36,486 nucleotides of DNA from Thermogemmatispora sp. (GTDB lineage Bacteria; Chloroflexota; Ktedonobacteria; Ktedonobacterales; Ktedonobacteraceae), in the NCBI RefSeq assembly GCF_019683755.1, contig NZ_JADGHT010000008.1, positions 1 to 36,486 on the forward strand. Reading direction: 5' to 3'. Below are positions 7,463-15,517 of this stretch, piece after piece. The position numbers and the translations under genes were made by a program. The first letter of the stretch is position 1. Each line of letters starts with the position of its first letter. The notes below the pieces were generated by a model, which did not search any database, was not told the origin of the DNA, and saw nothing but the letters and a program-made list of their open reading frames with translations.

Positions 7463-8476
7463 TCAGCGAGGGATCATAAAGAGGTGGGGCAGACGCTGAC
7501 TGATCTCCCAGGCTTCTCGGACCATCCGCTCGATCAGCTCCTGGACAGTCGGAATGTCATGGATAAGACCCACCACCTGCCCAGCCCAGACAAAGCCTTC
7601 ATCAAGCACCCCCTCTAGAGCAGCTCGCTTGTTGACAGCCCCGCTGATGAGAGGCAGGAGCCGGCGCAGGCGCTCCTCAGCGCTCGCCCCCTCGCGCTCT
7701 AATTCTTCCTCAACCTGGCGAATACGCTCGGCCACTCCGCCTTTGAGAACCCGCGCCGGGCGCCCAATGCTGCGCTCAATAATCATGGTGTCCGTCTCCT
7801 GGGCCTCAAGCAGGGCTTGCTGGTAGTGGGGATGGGCATTACTCTCGCGCACAGCTACAAAGCGTGTACCTAGCTCAACCCCCTCAGCGCCAAGGGCCAG
7901 CGCCGCCGCAAGTCCTCTCCCATCGGCGATGCCACCGCTCGCCAACACGGGGATCTTGATAGCTTCCACAACACGCGGCGTCAGGACCAGCGTTCCAATA
8001 TCGTCGCGCCCAAGGTGTCCCCCACCTTCGAAGCCAACGGCAATGACAGCGTCGGCTCCCAGAGCTTCCGCTTTGCGCGCCGCCCTCACACCCGCAACAA
8101 GGACCATCGTGCGCACCTTGACGCCACTTGCCTGGATACGCTTCAGCAGCGGTTCAGGATTTCCCCCGGTGATGCTGATCACCGCCGGTTCTTCGCTAAG
8201 GGCAGCGTCAAGAAATGGCTCCAGGGGAATATGCCCTATGGGAAAGTTAATGCCAAAGGGCTTGTCCGTGAGTCGCTTGGCCTTCTGGATCTCAGCCCGT
8301 AACTCTTCGGGTGTCGCAAAACAGGCACAGCCAATCTGTCCCAGACCGCCGGCGTTGGAGACCGCCGCCGCTAGTTCGGCAAAGGAAAGATGGGAGAGAC
8401 CTCCCTGCACAATCGGATAACGAATGTTGACTAGCTCGGTAAAGCGCGTTTGGATGCGCTCAGGTAGCAATGCCAA
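7463..8476 (-). CDS. Nitronate monooxygenase / 2-nitropropane dioxygenase-family flavoenzyme
   Basis: This protein of 337 residues uses a TTG start at 8476, with an AAGGCGGG site about 8 bases upstream; no ATG fits near the beginning of the fold. It is an FMN-binding TIM barrel with YPIVQGGLSH at the N-terminus (20-29), the GG(L)GQIG loop, GFEGGGHLGRDD (149-160) with the family's active-site histidine H154, and phosphate-binding VLASGGIADGRGLAAALALGAEGVELGTRF. Relatives oxidise nitronates, act as enoyl-ACP reductases (FabK), or work in steroid-ring breakdown (IpdC). The substrate cannot be chosen from sequence. The gene is divergent from the MocR regulator, so it is the most obvious target for that regulator. 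An extended -10 promoter sits at 8562-8570. Confidence 0.88.
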   Translation of the reverse strand: MALLPERIQTRFTELVNIRYPIVQGGLSHLSFAELAAAVSNAGGLGQIGCACFATPEELRAEIQKAKRLTDKPFGINFPIGHIPLEPFLDAALSEEPAVISITGGNPEPLLKRIQASGVKVRTMVLVAGVRAARKAEALGADAVIAVGFEGGGHLGRDDIGTLVLTPRVVEAIKIPVLASGGIADGRGLAAALALGAEGVELGTRFVAVRESNAHPHYQQALLEAQETDTMIIERSIGRPARVLKGGVAERIRQVEEELEREGASAEERLRRLLPLISGAVNKRAALEGVLDEGFVWAGQVVGLIHDIPTVQELIERMVREAWEISQRLPHLFMIPR

Positions 8477-8561
8477 GTAGATTCCCGCCTTTCACCGACC
8501 GGGTTGAGGATGAGATGGCAGGCTCCTCCTCGCTTCCTGCCTTCATTGGCCGGCAGAGGAT

Positions 8562-8570
8562 ATTATACCA
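8562..8570 (-). promoter_or_regulatory. Extended -10 promoter for the oxygenase gene
   Basis: The minus strand reads TGGTATAAT across 8570-8562, an extended -10 (TGnTATAAT). There is no good -35, which is common for extended -10 promoters. Transcription would start near 8555, giving a leader of about 80 bases before the TTG at 8476. Confidence 0.5.
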
Positions 8571-8616
8571 TCAGCACCGCTTGCCTCCTCCTCGCCTGGC
8601 CGGCCTGAGTGTTATA

Positions 8617-8639
8617 ATTGTATCATCGATCGATACAAT
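8617..8639. promoter_or_regulatory. Palindrome, candidate MocR/GntR operator
   Basis: ATTGTATC (8617-8624) and GATACAAT (8632-8639) are perfect 8-bp arms around 7 bases. The pattern contains the GT...AC core typical of GntR-family operators. It overlaps a TGTTATAAT extended -10 on the plus strand (8610-8618) and lies midway between the two divergent genes. Binding by the adjacent MocR protein is an inference from position. Confidence 0.55.
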
Positions 8640-8731
8640 CTCCTTCTATACCCTTCTACCAATTGTCTAATGATGGTCTTCTGTGGACAATCTCTCCCTT
8701 GTGTAAGGGGAGAGAGCGGCAAGCTGCTGAA

Positions 8732-8760
8732 TTGACAAGGATTGTGGATTCGCATATACT
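8732..8760 (+). promoter_or_regulatory. Sigma-70-type promoter of the MocR gene
   Basis: TTGACA (8732-8737) is separated by exactly 17 bases from TATACT (8755-8760), a close-to-consensus promoter with a start of transcription near 8767. The leader to the regulator gene is about 80-95 bases. Confidence 0.65.
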
Positions 8761-8844
8761 AGGCTATATAATCCTTAAAGGCTTCAAATGGCGAAATGAA
8801 CCCCATCTATAGCTTAGAGTATTTCCCATAAAGTAGCAGTTAGG

Positions 8845-10491
8845 ATGAAGCCAGGGACTATGAGTATCACTTTTTCACTAGACAAGAGCACGCGCACTCT
8901 GCTCTATCAGCAGCTTGCCGAACAGATCAAAAGTGCCATTGTACGAGGAGAGCTAACCGAAGGAATGCAACTGCCACCGGTGCGCCGGTTGGCGGCGGAG
9001 CTGGGTGTGAGCACAACAACGGTTGCCCAAGCCTATGATCTACTGGCCACTGAGGGAGTCATTGGCGGTCACGTCGGACGTGGTACCTACATTCTTTCTT
9101 CGCCGCTGACGGCCCTGGCCCGCGCGCGCGCTCCTTTTGGGGGTGAGTCTCAGGCCAGCGGCCTGGCCTCGACCAGCAAGCGACTGGACTGGGCAGCAGG
9201 CTGGCTGAGTGGCCTAACGTTCCAGGCAAGTCGAGCAGGCCAACTGCAGTGGCTGACGCAGCGCGCTCTCGAGCGCTGGGGTGATCCTGCTACGATGCTG
9301 AATTTGAGCAGCGGCTACCCCGATGTCAATCTCTTTCCAATTGAACGCTGGGAGCGTTCGATGGCTCGGGCGGGACGGCTCCTTGCTGAGGAGGCAAAGC
9401 AGGCCTCCAGTTTGCAGGTGCTGCAGTATGGCTCGACGCTGGGCGATGAGGCGCTGCGCAGCTATCTCTGTCAATATTTCAGACGCTGTGGCTTTCAGCC
9501 TGAGCCGCAAGAAATTTTGCTTACGAGCGGCAATCAGCAAGGGCTGGACCTGGTGGCGCGCGTCTTGCTCTCCCCCGGCGACTTGGTCTTTCTCGAGGAA
9601 CCAGCCTATCTGGCGGCACTGGATATCTTTGAGCAGCAGCGGGTGGCCTGTCATCCGATCCCTGTCGATGAGGAAGGGCTGCGTCTCGATCTGCTGGAGC
9701 AGGCGCTTGAGGCTCCGGCGGCTCGTCCCCGCTTGCTCTGTGTGGTGCCGACGGCGCATGCGCCTACTGGCGCTACGATGTCCTGCGAGCGTCGTCGGCG
9801 CCTGGTTGAGCTAGCCAGCCACTACAATCTCTTGATCGTTGAGGACGACTATTGCAGCGAGCTGTACTACGCTGAGACGGGCTGTGAGCCGCCGCCAGCC
9901 CTGCGTAGCTTTGATCGCGAGGGGCGTGTCATCTACCTCAAGAGCTTCAATAAGCTGATTTTTCCAACTCTGCGCCTCGGCTGCATTGTGGCCGCAGCCC
10001 CCATTCTGGCGCGCCTGGTCGAGGGCAAACAGGCTTTTGCGCGTGGCACTTCGTTGCCTCTCGCTCGCGCTCTGCTGGAGCATCTCAGCGATCCAGCCTT
10101 CGAGGAGGAGCTGTGTTTGTATCGGCAAGAGTACCGACGTCGGCGCGATGTGCTTCTGGATCTGCTAGAGGAGGAGCTGGCCGGGCTTGAGTGCCGCTGG
10201 ACAGTGCCAACGGCAGGATTCAATTTGCTGCTGCAACTGCCGCCTCAGCTTCAGGAATATGATGTGATTGAGAAGGCTGCTGATCGCGGTCTGCTGCTGG
10301 TACCTGGTCAGCTTTTCCGTCTGGAGAATGGTCAGCGGCGCTGCCCGAGTGTGCGCTTGACGTTCGCCGATAAGCCCCCGGAGCAACTGCGCGAAGGGGT
10401 GAAGCGCCTCTCGTCGACGCTACGGGCCTTGCTTCACGGGAGAGGCTCCAGTCAGGGTCGCGCCTCTCCAGATCTCTTCACCGCCGTCTGA
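8845..10491 (+). CDS. MocR-type regulator: GntR winged helix fused to a PLP aminotransferase-like domain
   Basis: In this 548-residue protein, residues about 15-85 form a GntR winged helix-turn-helix (LYQQLAEQIKSAIVRGEL, then LPPVRRLAAELGVSTTTVAQAYDLL, ending GRGTYI). After a linker, residues about 150-530 form a class I aminotransferase-like domain with the HAPTG loop, VEDDY (aspartate contacting the PLP pyridine) and SFNKLIFPTLRLG with the PLP lysine K370. MocR proteins sense PLP or an amino compound and usually control a divergent neighbour and themselves. The neighbour here is the nitronate-monooxygenase-like gene. Two starts are possible: ATG 8845 or ATG 8860 (MSITF), the latter with AGGG 4 bases upstream. 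No pyridoxal-synthesis gene is nearby, so a PdxR role is not supported. Confidence 0.9.
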   Translation: MKPGTMSITFSLDKSTRTLLYQQLAEQIKSAIVRGELTEGMQLPPVRRLAAELGVSTTTVAQAYDLLATEGVIGGHVGRGTYILSSPLTALARARAPFGGESQASGLASTSKRLDWAAGWLSGLTFQASRAGQLQWLTQRALERWGDPATMLNLSSGYPDVNLFPIERWERSMARAGRLLAEEAKQASSLQVLQYGSTLGDEALRSYLCQYFRRCGFQPEPQEILLTSGNQQGLDLVARVLLSPGDLVFLEEPAYLAALDIFEQQRVACHPIPVDEEGLRLDLLEQALEAPAARPRLLCVVPTAHAPTGATMSCERRRRLVELASHYNLLIVEDDYCSELYYAETGCEPPPALRSFDREGRVIYLKSFNKLIFPTLRLGCIVAAAPILARLVEGKQAFARGTSLPLARALLEHLSDPAFEEELCLYRQEYRRRRDVLLDLLEEELAGLECRWTVPTAGFNLLLQLPPQLQEYDVIEKAADRGLLLVPGQLFRLENGQRRCPSVRLTFADKPPEQLREGVKRLSSTLRALLHGRGSSQGRASPDLFTAV

Positions 10492-11062
10492 GGCCCGTAG
10501 CTCTGAATAGTTGAGGCTTCTCGACTCGCTCGCCAGGGTCGTTGGCTGCCCACAGAGCGACCTGGCTACTCCTTTTTCCTCGATCAGTCCCTCTGAGGGG
10601 AGGCCAGCACCGTCAGGATCAAGAGCTTTCTTGCTCGCTGCTGCCCTGGTCCTCCGGTGCCCCCCTCCCCACGCTACCAGACAGGCGGAAACTGCGCGGC
10701 TCTTTTATGATGAGGGCCGGCAGCCGGAGCAGACTTCCCCCTCTCTTGCCTTCCAGCATCCTTCCGAAGATGCGGATTACCACCCCAGCCCAGACAGGAA
10801 GGATGCTGATTGCTATCCAGTTCGCTATCCCGGTCTGATGCCCAGCATTCCAAGCTGGCGTAGAGGCATCAGCCAGGTCCAAGGGTGAGGAGGTACTGCC
10901 TGCAGCTTCCACTGATATAAGGAGCAACCTCACCGATCACTGCTCTTCACTCCCTCTTTTTGTCATAATGAGAGGAAGAGGAGGAGGATGAAGGCCCGTG
11001 GGCGCTAGCTGCCACGATGGACAGCTTAAGGAGCCTTCTTCTCTCTTCCGGCAGGGTCGCTG
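10492..11062. other. Non-coding region between convergent genes, rich in inverted repeats
   Basis: No gene is recognised. GCTACGGGCC (10419-10428, inside the regulator gene) pairs perfectly with GGCCCGTAGC (10492-10501), enclosing GGAGAGGC/GCCTCTCC (10439-10446, 10462-10469). A further stem joins 10532-10541 and 10558-10566. CAGCATCCTTCC (10754-10765) pairs perfectly with GGAAGGATGCTG (10797-10808). A minus-strand frame (10933-10619, GTG start) could encode a short protein with one hydrophobic segment, but its ribosome site is weak. The stretch could hold transcript ends or a small RNA. Confidence 0.45.
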
Positions 11063-11848
11063 TTACTCACCGGTAAAGTGTGGGGGGCGCTTTTCCACAA
11101 AGGCGCGTGTGCCTTCCTGGCGGTCATGGGTGCCGAAGAGGACCAGCCAGGCCTCCGCTTCGATGACCAGCCCCTGATCCAGGGAGGTTTGCAGCCCTTG
11201 ATTGATGGCTCGTTTGGCTTGCTGCACGGCGATTGGACTGTTACGCGCGATACGTCGCGCTAGTTCCTGTGCCTCGCTTAAGAGCCGCTCACGCGGTACA
11301 ACGCGATTGACCAGGCCGATCCGCAGCGCTTCCTCAGCGCCTATGCGACGTCCTGTGAAGATCAGTTCTTTAGCTAGACCCGGCCCGAGGAGGCGCGCCA
11401 GACGTTGAGTGCCACCCCAGCCCGGCAAGAGGCCAAGCGAGGTCTCTGGTAAGCCGAGCTGGGCTTCCTCGGCAGCCAGACGAAGATCACAGGCCAGTGC
11501 CAGCTCCAGTCCCCCCCCGAGCGCATAGCCGTTAATGGCCGCAATGCTCACTTTACTACTGCGCTCAAGCCGCAGTAGCAGATCCTGCCCCGCATAGACA
11601 AAGCGCCGCGCCTCGGTCATGCTCATAGCCGCCATATAGGCCACATCCCCACCAGCTACAAAGGCTTTTTCCCCCGCCCCTGTCAGGATGACAACCAGCA
11701 GCTCGTGCTCCTGCTCCAGCTCATCTACCAGCCGCCGCAGCTCCTCGAGCACAGCGTGGTCAATGGCGTTGAGCTGCTCAGGTCGCGTAATAGTCACCTG
11801 GGCCACTTGCCGATGAGGACGTTCAATCTGCAAATAACGGTAGCTCAT
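11063..11848 (-). CDS. Enoyl-CoA hydratase/isomerase (crotonase) family protein
   Basis: This 261-residue protein has AAAGGAGG 5 bases before ATG 11848. The crotonase fold is intact: the oxyanion-hole stretch KAFVAGGDV, then INGYALGGGLELALACDLRLA with E115, and LGLPETSLGLLPGWGGTQRL with E135. Both glutamates of true enoyl-CoA hydratases are present, so hydration of a 2-enoyl-CoA to a 3-hydroxyacyl-CoA is plausible. The C-terminal helices (KRAINQGLQTSLDQGLVIEAEA) are normal. It is the last gene of the leftward set, 30 bases after the acyl-CoA dehydrogenase, whose product it may hydrate. The crotonase family also contains C-C hydrolases that cleave 3-oxo substrates, so other reactions remain possible. 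Confidence 0.9.
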   Translation of the reverse strand: MSYRYLQIERPHRQVAQVTITRPEQLNAIDHAVLEELRRLVDELEQEHELLVVILTGAGEKAFVAGGDVAYMAAMSMTEARRFVYAGQDLLLRLERSSKVSIAAINGYALGGGLELALACDLRLAAEEAQLGLPETSLGLLPGWGGTQRLARLLGPGLAKELIFTGRRIGAEEALRIGLVNRVVPRERLLSEAQELARRIARNSPIAVQQAKRAINQGLQTSLDQGLVIEAEAWLVLFGTHDRQEGTRAFVEKRPPHFTGE

Positions 11849-11878
11849 CTTTTCCTCCTTTGCTGCGTTCCCAGGAGC

Positions 11879-13048
11879 TTAATACGAGCGCGGCAGCCCA
11901 AGCACATGCTGGGCAATGTAGTTGAGAACCATCTCCTGACTGATCGGGGCCAGACGGAAAAGACGCACATCACGCCAGAGACGCTCGATGTGATATTCCG
12001 TTGAGAAGCCGTAGCCACCTAGAGTCTGCATAGCTTGGTCACAGGCGCTAAAGGCGGCTTCCGCTGCCACCATTTTGGCCATGTTAGCCTCTGTGGCACA
12101 GGGCAGGTGATGATCGAGCAACCAGGCGGCCTTATAGTTCATGAGGCGGGCCATTTCGATCTCGGCCTTCAGACGCGCCAGCGGGAACTGAATGGCCTGA
12201 TGGCGACCGATCTTCTGCCCGAAGACGACGCGCGTATTGGCATAGTCGACGGCTAGCTTGATAGCCAGATCTCCGGCGCCTACGCAGCCCGCAGTTGTGA
12301 CGATGCGCTCACTATTGAGGGTATCGACCAGATATCGCCAGCCTTCACCCTCTTCGCCGATGAGGGCCGTCTTGGGCACGACCAGCTCGTCGATGAAGAC
12401 CATGCTTGAGGTCACGCAGTGAGTCCCGACTTTCTCCAGCGGCTGATGACTGATGCCCGGCGCCCGTGGATCAACGAGGAAGAGGCTGAGGCCAAAGGTG
12501 CGACGCGGCGCCTCCTCCAGTGGTGTGGTGCGCGCGACAAGCAGCATGCCACCGGCGCGATCAACGCCTGAGATCCAGACCTTCTGGCCGCTGATGATAT
12601 ATTCATCGCCGCGGCGGCGCGCCAGGGTCTTGGTGGCCAGGGTATCACTGCCAGCGTCCGGCTCCGTGAGAGCCATGCTAAAGTCGAACTCGCCGCGCGC
12701 GAGCGCTGGCAGGTAGCGCTCGCGCTGCTCTTCGGAACCATGGCGCAAGATGGTCAATGCCCCAAAAACCGGCGTCATCATGAATAATTGAGCGATAGTG
12801 GCGCCTGCGCCACTGGCGGCCATCTCTTCTACTACGATCGCCATTTCCAGCAACCCCATGCCAGCCCCCCCATAGCGCTCGGGAACAATAGTTCCCAACC
12901 AGCCAGCCCGAGCCAGCTCCTGCCATAGCTCCTCGGGAAAAGCATGCTGGCGATCTTTCTCGCGCCAGTATTCCAGGCCATAACGGCTGGCGAGCTGCCG
13001 GATGCTCTCACGAATGAGGGTATGCTCTTCTGAGGTCTGAAAATCCAT
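11879..13048 (-). CDS. Acyl-CoA dehydrogenase
   Basis: From ATG 13048 (GGGAG about 7 bases upstream) the protein has 389 residues. The N-terminal helical domain, the beta domain (FSMALTEPDAGSD, 123-135; KVWISGVDRAG, 156-166) and the C-terminal helical domain (LGGYGFSTEYHIERLWRD, 343-360) are all present, so it is a full FAD-dependent acyl-CoA dehydrogenase. The position of the usual catalytic glutamate (YEGT in medium-chain enzymes) reads RLAPIS (365-370). LNSER places E247 where isovaleryl-CoA dehydrogenase keeps its catalytic base, so activity is probably retained by an IVD-like arrangement. A branched or short substrate is possible but not shown. The gene lies 58 bases after E2 and 30 before the crotonase, in one probable transcript. 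Confidence 0.92.
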   Translation of the reverse strand: MDFQTSEEHTLIRESIRQLASRYGLEYWREKDRQHAFPEELWQELARAGWLGTIVPERYGGAGMGLLEMAIVVEEMAASGAGATIAQLFMMTPVFGALTILRHGSEEQRERYLPALARGEFDFSMALTEPDAGSDTLATKTLARRRGDEYIISGQKVWISGVDRAGGMLLVARTTPLEEAPRRTFGLSLFLVDPRAPGISHQPLEKVGTHCVTSSMVFIDELVVPKTALIGEEGEGWRYLVDTLNSERIVTTAGCVGAGDLAIKLAVDYANTRVVFGQKIGRHQAIQFPLARLKAEIEMARLMNYKAAWLLDHHLPCATEANMAKMVAAEAAFSACDQAMQTLGGYGFSTEYHIERLWRDVRLFRLAPISQEMVLNYIAQHVLGLPRSY

Positions 13049-13106
13049 CGTTGTTCTCCCTGTACAAGACAAGATAGGATGGGAAGGATCAAGGCACGCT
13101 CTCTTC

Positions 13107-14420
13107 TCAGTGGGCAGAAAGGAGCAGCGTCGCAGGGTGCTCCAGCAGGTATCTGATCCGTGCCAGGAAACGCGCCGCCGGCTCGCCATCGATTAGACGG
13201 TGATCGAAGGTCAGGCTTAGACCCAGTCGGCTATAGCGCTGGAAGCCATCGGCGCCGGCCCGCACCTGCTCGCAAATGCGCCCTACGCCCAACACGGCCC
13301 CTTGTCCCCTGGGCAGGATGGGCGTGAAGTAGTCCACTCCTTGCGCTCCCAAATTGGTGATGGTAAAGGTCGCCCCCACGAGGGCGTCGGGCAGCAGTCT
13401 ACCGCTGCGAGCCTGCTCAGCGAGGACCTGTAGCTCCGCGCTGATCTCTGCAAGGCTTTTGCGGTCCGCTCCTTGAATCACTGGGACAAGCAAGCCATCC
13501 TCCAGGGCCGTGGCAACACCGATGTTGATCTCTCGATACAGGCGAATCTCGTCTCCCACAAGGGCCGCATTGAGCCGGCGATGCTCTCGCAAGGCACAGG
13601 CGACAATTTTGACCAGCAGATGAGTGATGGTGATGGCCGTCCCTCCAAGGCGCTGTTGCTCCTGTTGCAGCTCTTCTCTGAGCCGAAGAGCTTGTGTAAC
13701 ATCGGCCTCCATCATTAGAGTGAGCTGGGCTGTTCCTTGTAAGCTGCTCAGCATATGCTCGGCGATGCGCCGGCGCATAGGCGTCAATGGCTCACGGTCA
13801 TAGGCTGGCTGGCGTCCCTGCTGCTCCGTCTCACCCGATGATCTGCGCGCCACGTCCTGCGCCGGCGGCATCGCAGCCGAGGCCGGCGCACCCTCCGAGC
13901 GGAGCTGCTGCCAGGCACGTAGAACGTCGGCCTTATGAATGCGTCCCCGGGGGCCGCTGCCCTCGACACGCTCTAGCGGTACGCCCAGGTCCTGCGCCAT
14001 GCGTAAAGCCACAGGCGAGATCTCAAGCCGCCTTCGCCCGTCTCCACCAGCGGTCTCCTGTTTCGGAACAACTGTCCCCCCCCCAGCCGGTTGCGGCTGC
14101 CCCCGTGCCGACTCAGGGGCCTGGAGCTGGCGCGAACGTGCGGCCTCCGCCGTCAGCTCTTCCTGCCGTGGCAGAATGCGGGCAATGATGGCCCCCACGG
14201 CGACCGTCGTGCCCTCGGGCTGAAGGATCTGTAAGTAGCCATTGCTGGGAGCTTCGATCTCATGGGTGATTTTTTCGGTCTCGATTGTGCAGATGACCTC
14301 TCCGGCGTTGACTCGCTCGCCCTGGCGTTTGGCCCACTGGACAATGGTGCCTTCCTGCATAGTCAAGCCCAGGCGAGGCATCATGACCTCGGATTGCACT
14401 CCCTCACTTGCCTCACTCAT
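13107..14420 (-). CDS. 2-oxoacid (or acetoin) dehydrogenase complex E2, lipoyl acyltransferase
   Basis: Starting at ATG 14420 (CAGGAG 6 bases upstream), this 437-residue protein has one lipoyl domain (about 11-84) with the lipoylated lysine K50 in ETEKITHE. A Gln/Ala/Pro/Gly-rich linker follows, then the peripheral E1/E3-binding domain (about 131-167, SPVALRMAQDLGV...GSGPRGRIHKADV), a second linker and the acyltransferase core (about 208-437). The active site is DHRLIDG with H407 and D411. The core also has the TITNLGAQGVDYFTPI signature. It would transfer the acyl group from E1 to CoA. The gene directly follows E1beta (61-base gap). No dihydrolipoamide dehydrogenase (E3) gene is in the window, so E3 must come from elsewhere. 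Confidence 0.93.
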   Translation of the reverse strand: MSEASEGVQSEVMMPRLGLTMQEGTIVQWAKRQGERVNAGEVICTIETEKITHEIEAPSNGYLQILQPEGTTVAVGAIIARILPRQEELTAEAARSRQLQAPESARGQPQPAGGGTVVPKQETAGGDGRRRLEISPVALRMAQDLGVPLERVEGSGPRGRIHKADVLRAWQQLRSEGAPASAAMPPAQDVARRSSGETEQQGRQPAYDREPLTPMRRRIAEHMLSSLQGTAQLTLMMEADVTQALRLREELQQEQQRLGGTAITITHLLVKIVACALREHRRLNAALVGDEIRLYREINIGVATALEDGLLVPVIQGADRKSLAEISAELQVLAEQARSGRLLPDALVGATFTITNLGAQGVDYFTPILPRGQGAVLGVGRICEQVRAGADGFQRYSRLGLSLTFDHRLIDGEPAARFLARIRYLLEHPATLLLSAH

Positions 14421-14481
14421 GGCTGCTCCTGAAAATCTGTGCTCGGTCAGCTCGCCCCATTCAGAGATGAAGCCGTTGACC

Positions 14482-15459
14482 TCATGGTGTGAGTACGCGC
14501 TCGACAGCGGCAATGATAGCCGTTCGATCAGGAACGATCGCCCGTTCCAGTGGTGGCGAAAAAGGGATCGGTGCGAAGGCCGCGCCAACGCGTGTGATAG
14601 GCGCATCAAGCAAGTAGAAAGCCTCCTCACCAAGAGCGGCCGCTAACTCAGCCCCCACCCCACCACAGCGTGTAGCGCTATGGGCAATTACCAGGCGGCT
14701 AGTCTTCTCCAACGAGGTCCGCACCGTCTGCAGATCCAGAGGATTGGCGCTGCGCAGATCGATGACTTCGCAAGAGATTCCGCGCGTGGCCAGCGCTTCC
14801 GCTGCCGCCAGGGCCTCACGCACCATGATGCCAATGCTGGCAATGGTCACATCCTGACCCTCACGCTTGACAGCAGCGCGCTCCAGCGGCAAGACGTACT
14901 CTTCATCTGGTACCTCCTCAGCCAGACCGTACAGGGTTCGGTTCTCGACCACAATCACCGGGTTGTCATCACGGATCGCTGCTTTGAGCAGGCCTTTGGC
15001 TTCGTAGGGACCAGAGGGCATGACGACTTTGAGGCCAGGCACATGGGTCAGCCAGGCCTCCAGGCTTTGGGCATGCTGCGGGCCGGCGCTGTCGCGATAA
15101 CCAGTCTGAGTGCGCACAACCAGCGGCAGCCTGGCCTGTCCTCCTGTCATGTAGCGCATCTTGGCCGCCTGGTTGACAAGCTGGTCCATGACCAGCGCCA
15201 GGAAATCCATGAACATGACTTCAACAACTGGGCGCAGTCCGAGCGTGGCGGCGCCGATGGCCAGCCCAACGACCGCCGCCTCACTGATCGGCGTATCGCG
15301 AACACGCTGCGGACCAAAGCGTTCCTGCAGGCCGCGCGTGGCCCCAAAGGGGCCGCCAGGCGCCCCGACGTCGACGCCGAGGAGACAAACCGCCGGATCA
15401 CGCTCCATTTCCTCACACAGGGCCTCATTGACCGCACGCACATAGCGTTTTTCGGCCAC
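14482..15459 (-). CDS. 2-oxoacid (or acetoin) dehydrogenase E1 beta subunit
   Basis: The chosen start is GTG 15459, with AAAGGAG 8 bases upstream, giving 325 residues, the normal E1beta length. An earlier in-frame start would add an unconvincing extension. The TPP pyrimidine domain has ISEAAVVGLAIGAA (58-71) with the conserved E60 that activates thiamine diphosphate. QAAKMRYMTGGQARLPLVVR and HAQSLEAWLTHVPGLKVVMP are typical of the family. The C-terminal transketolase domain carries GISCEVIDLRSANPLD. It pairs with the E1alpha gene 58 bases upstream to decarboxylate a 2-oxoacid or cleave acetoin. Sequence inspection does not separate pyruvate, branched-chain and acetoin types. Confidence 0.93.
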   Translation of the reverse strand: MAEKRYVRAVNEALCEEMERDPAVCLLGVDVGAPGGPFGATRGLQERFGPQRVRDTPISEAAVVGLAIGAATLGLRPVVEVMFMDFLALVMDQLVNQAAKMRYMTGGQARLPLVVRTQTGYRDSAGPQHAQSLEAWLTHVPGLKVVMPSGPYEAKGLLKAAIRDDNPVIVVENRTLYGLAEEVPDEEYVLPLERAAVKREGQDVTIASIGIMVREALAAAEALATRGISCEVIDLRSANPLDLQTVRTSLEKTSRLVIAHSATRCGGVGAELAAALGEEAFYLLDAPITRVGAAFAPIPFSPPLERAIVPDRTAIIAAVERVLTP

Positions 15460-15517
15460 AGCAATTGCTCCTTTGCTAACCCAGGTAGTAGTTGAGCTTG
15501 AATTAGCGCGAAGTAGC

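Larger units (their letters stand above)
8477..8844. other. Divergent control region of the oxygenase and MocR genes
   Basis: This 368-base region has no gene. It carries promoters facing both ways and a central GntR-style palindrome, described separately. A further pair, ATTGTC (8662-8667) and GACAAT (8686-8691), lies between the palindrome and the regulator promoter. Confidence 0.7.

Noticed and set aside
8494-8507. ACCGACC half-site near the start of the oxygenase gene, resembling the TetR operator
   Set aside because: Only one half matches; the other half (GGGTTGA) does not, and it is far from the catabolic set.
10619-10933. Minus-strand 104-codon frame with one hydrophobic stretch
   Set aside because: GTG start with a weak ribosome site, Arg/Ser-rich composition and overlap with inverted repeats; kept only as a possibility in the intergenic entry.
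14680-15495. 271-codon plus-strand frame antisense to E1beta
   Set aside because: E1beta is certain on the other strand; no independent support.
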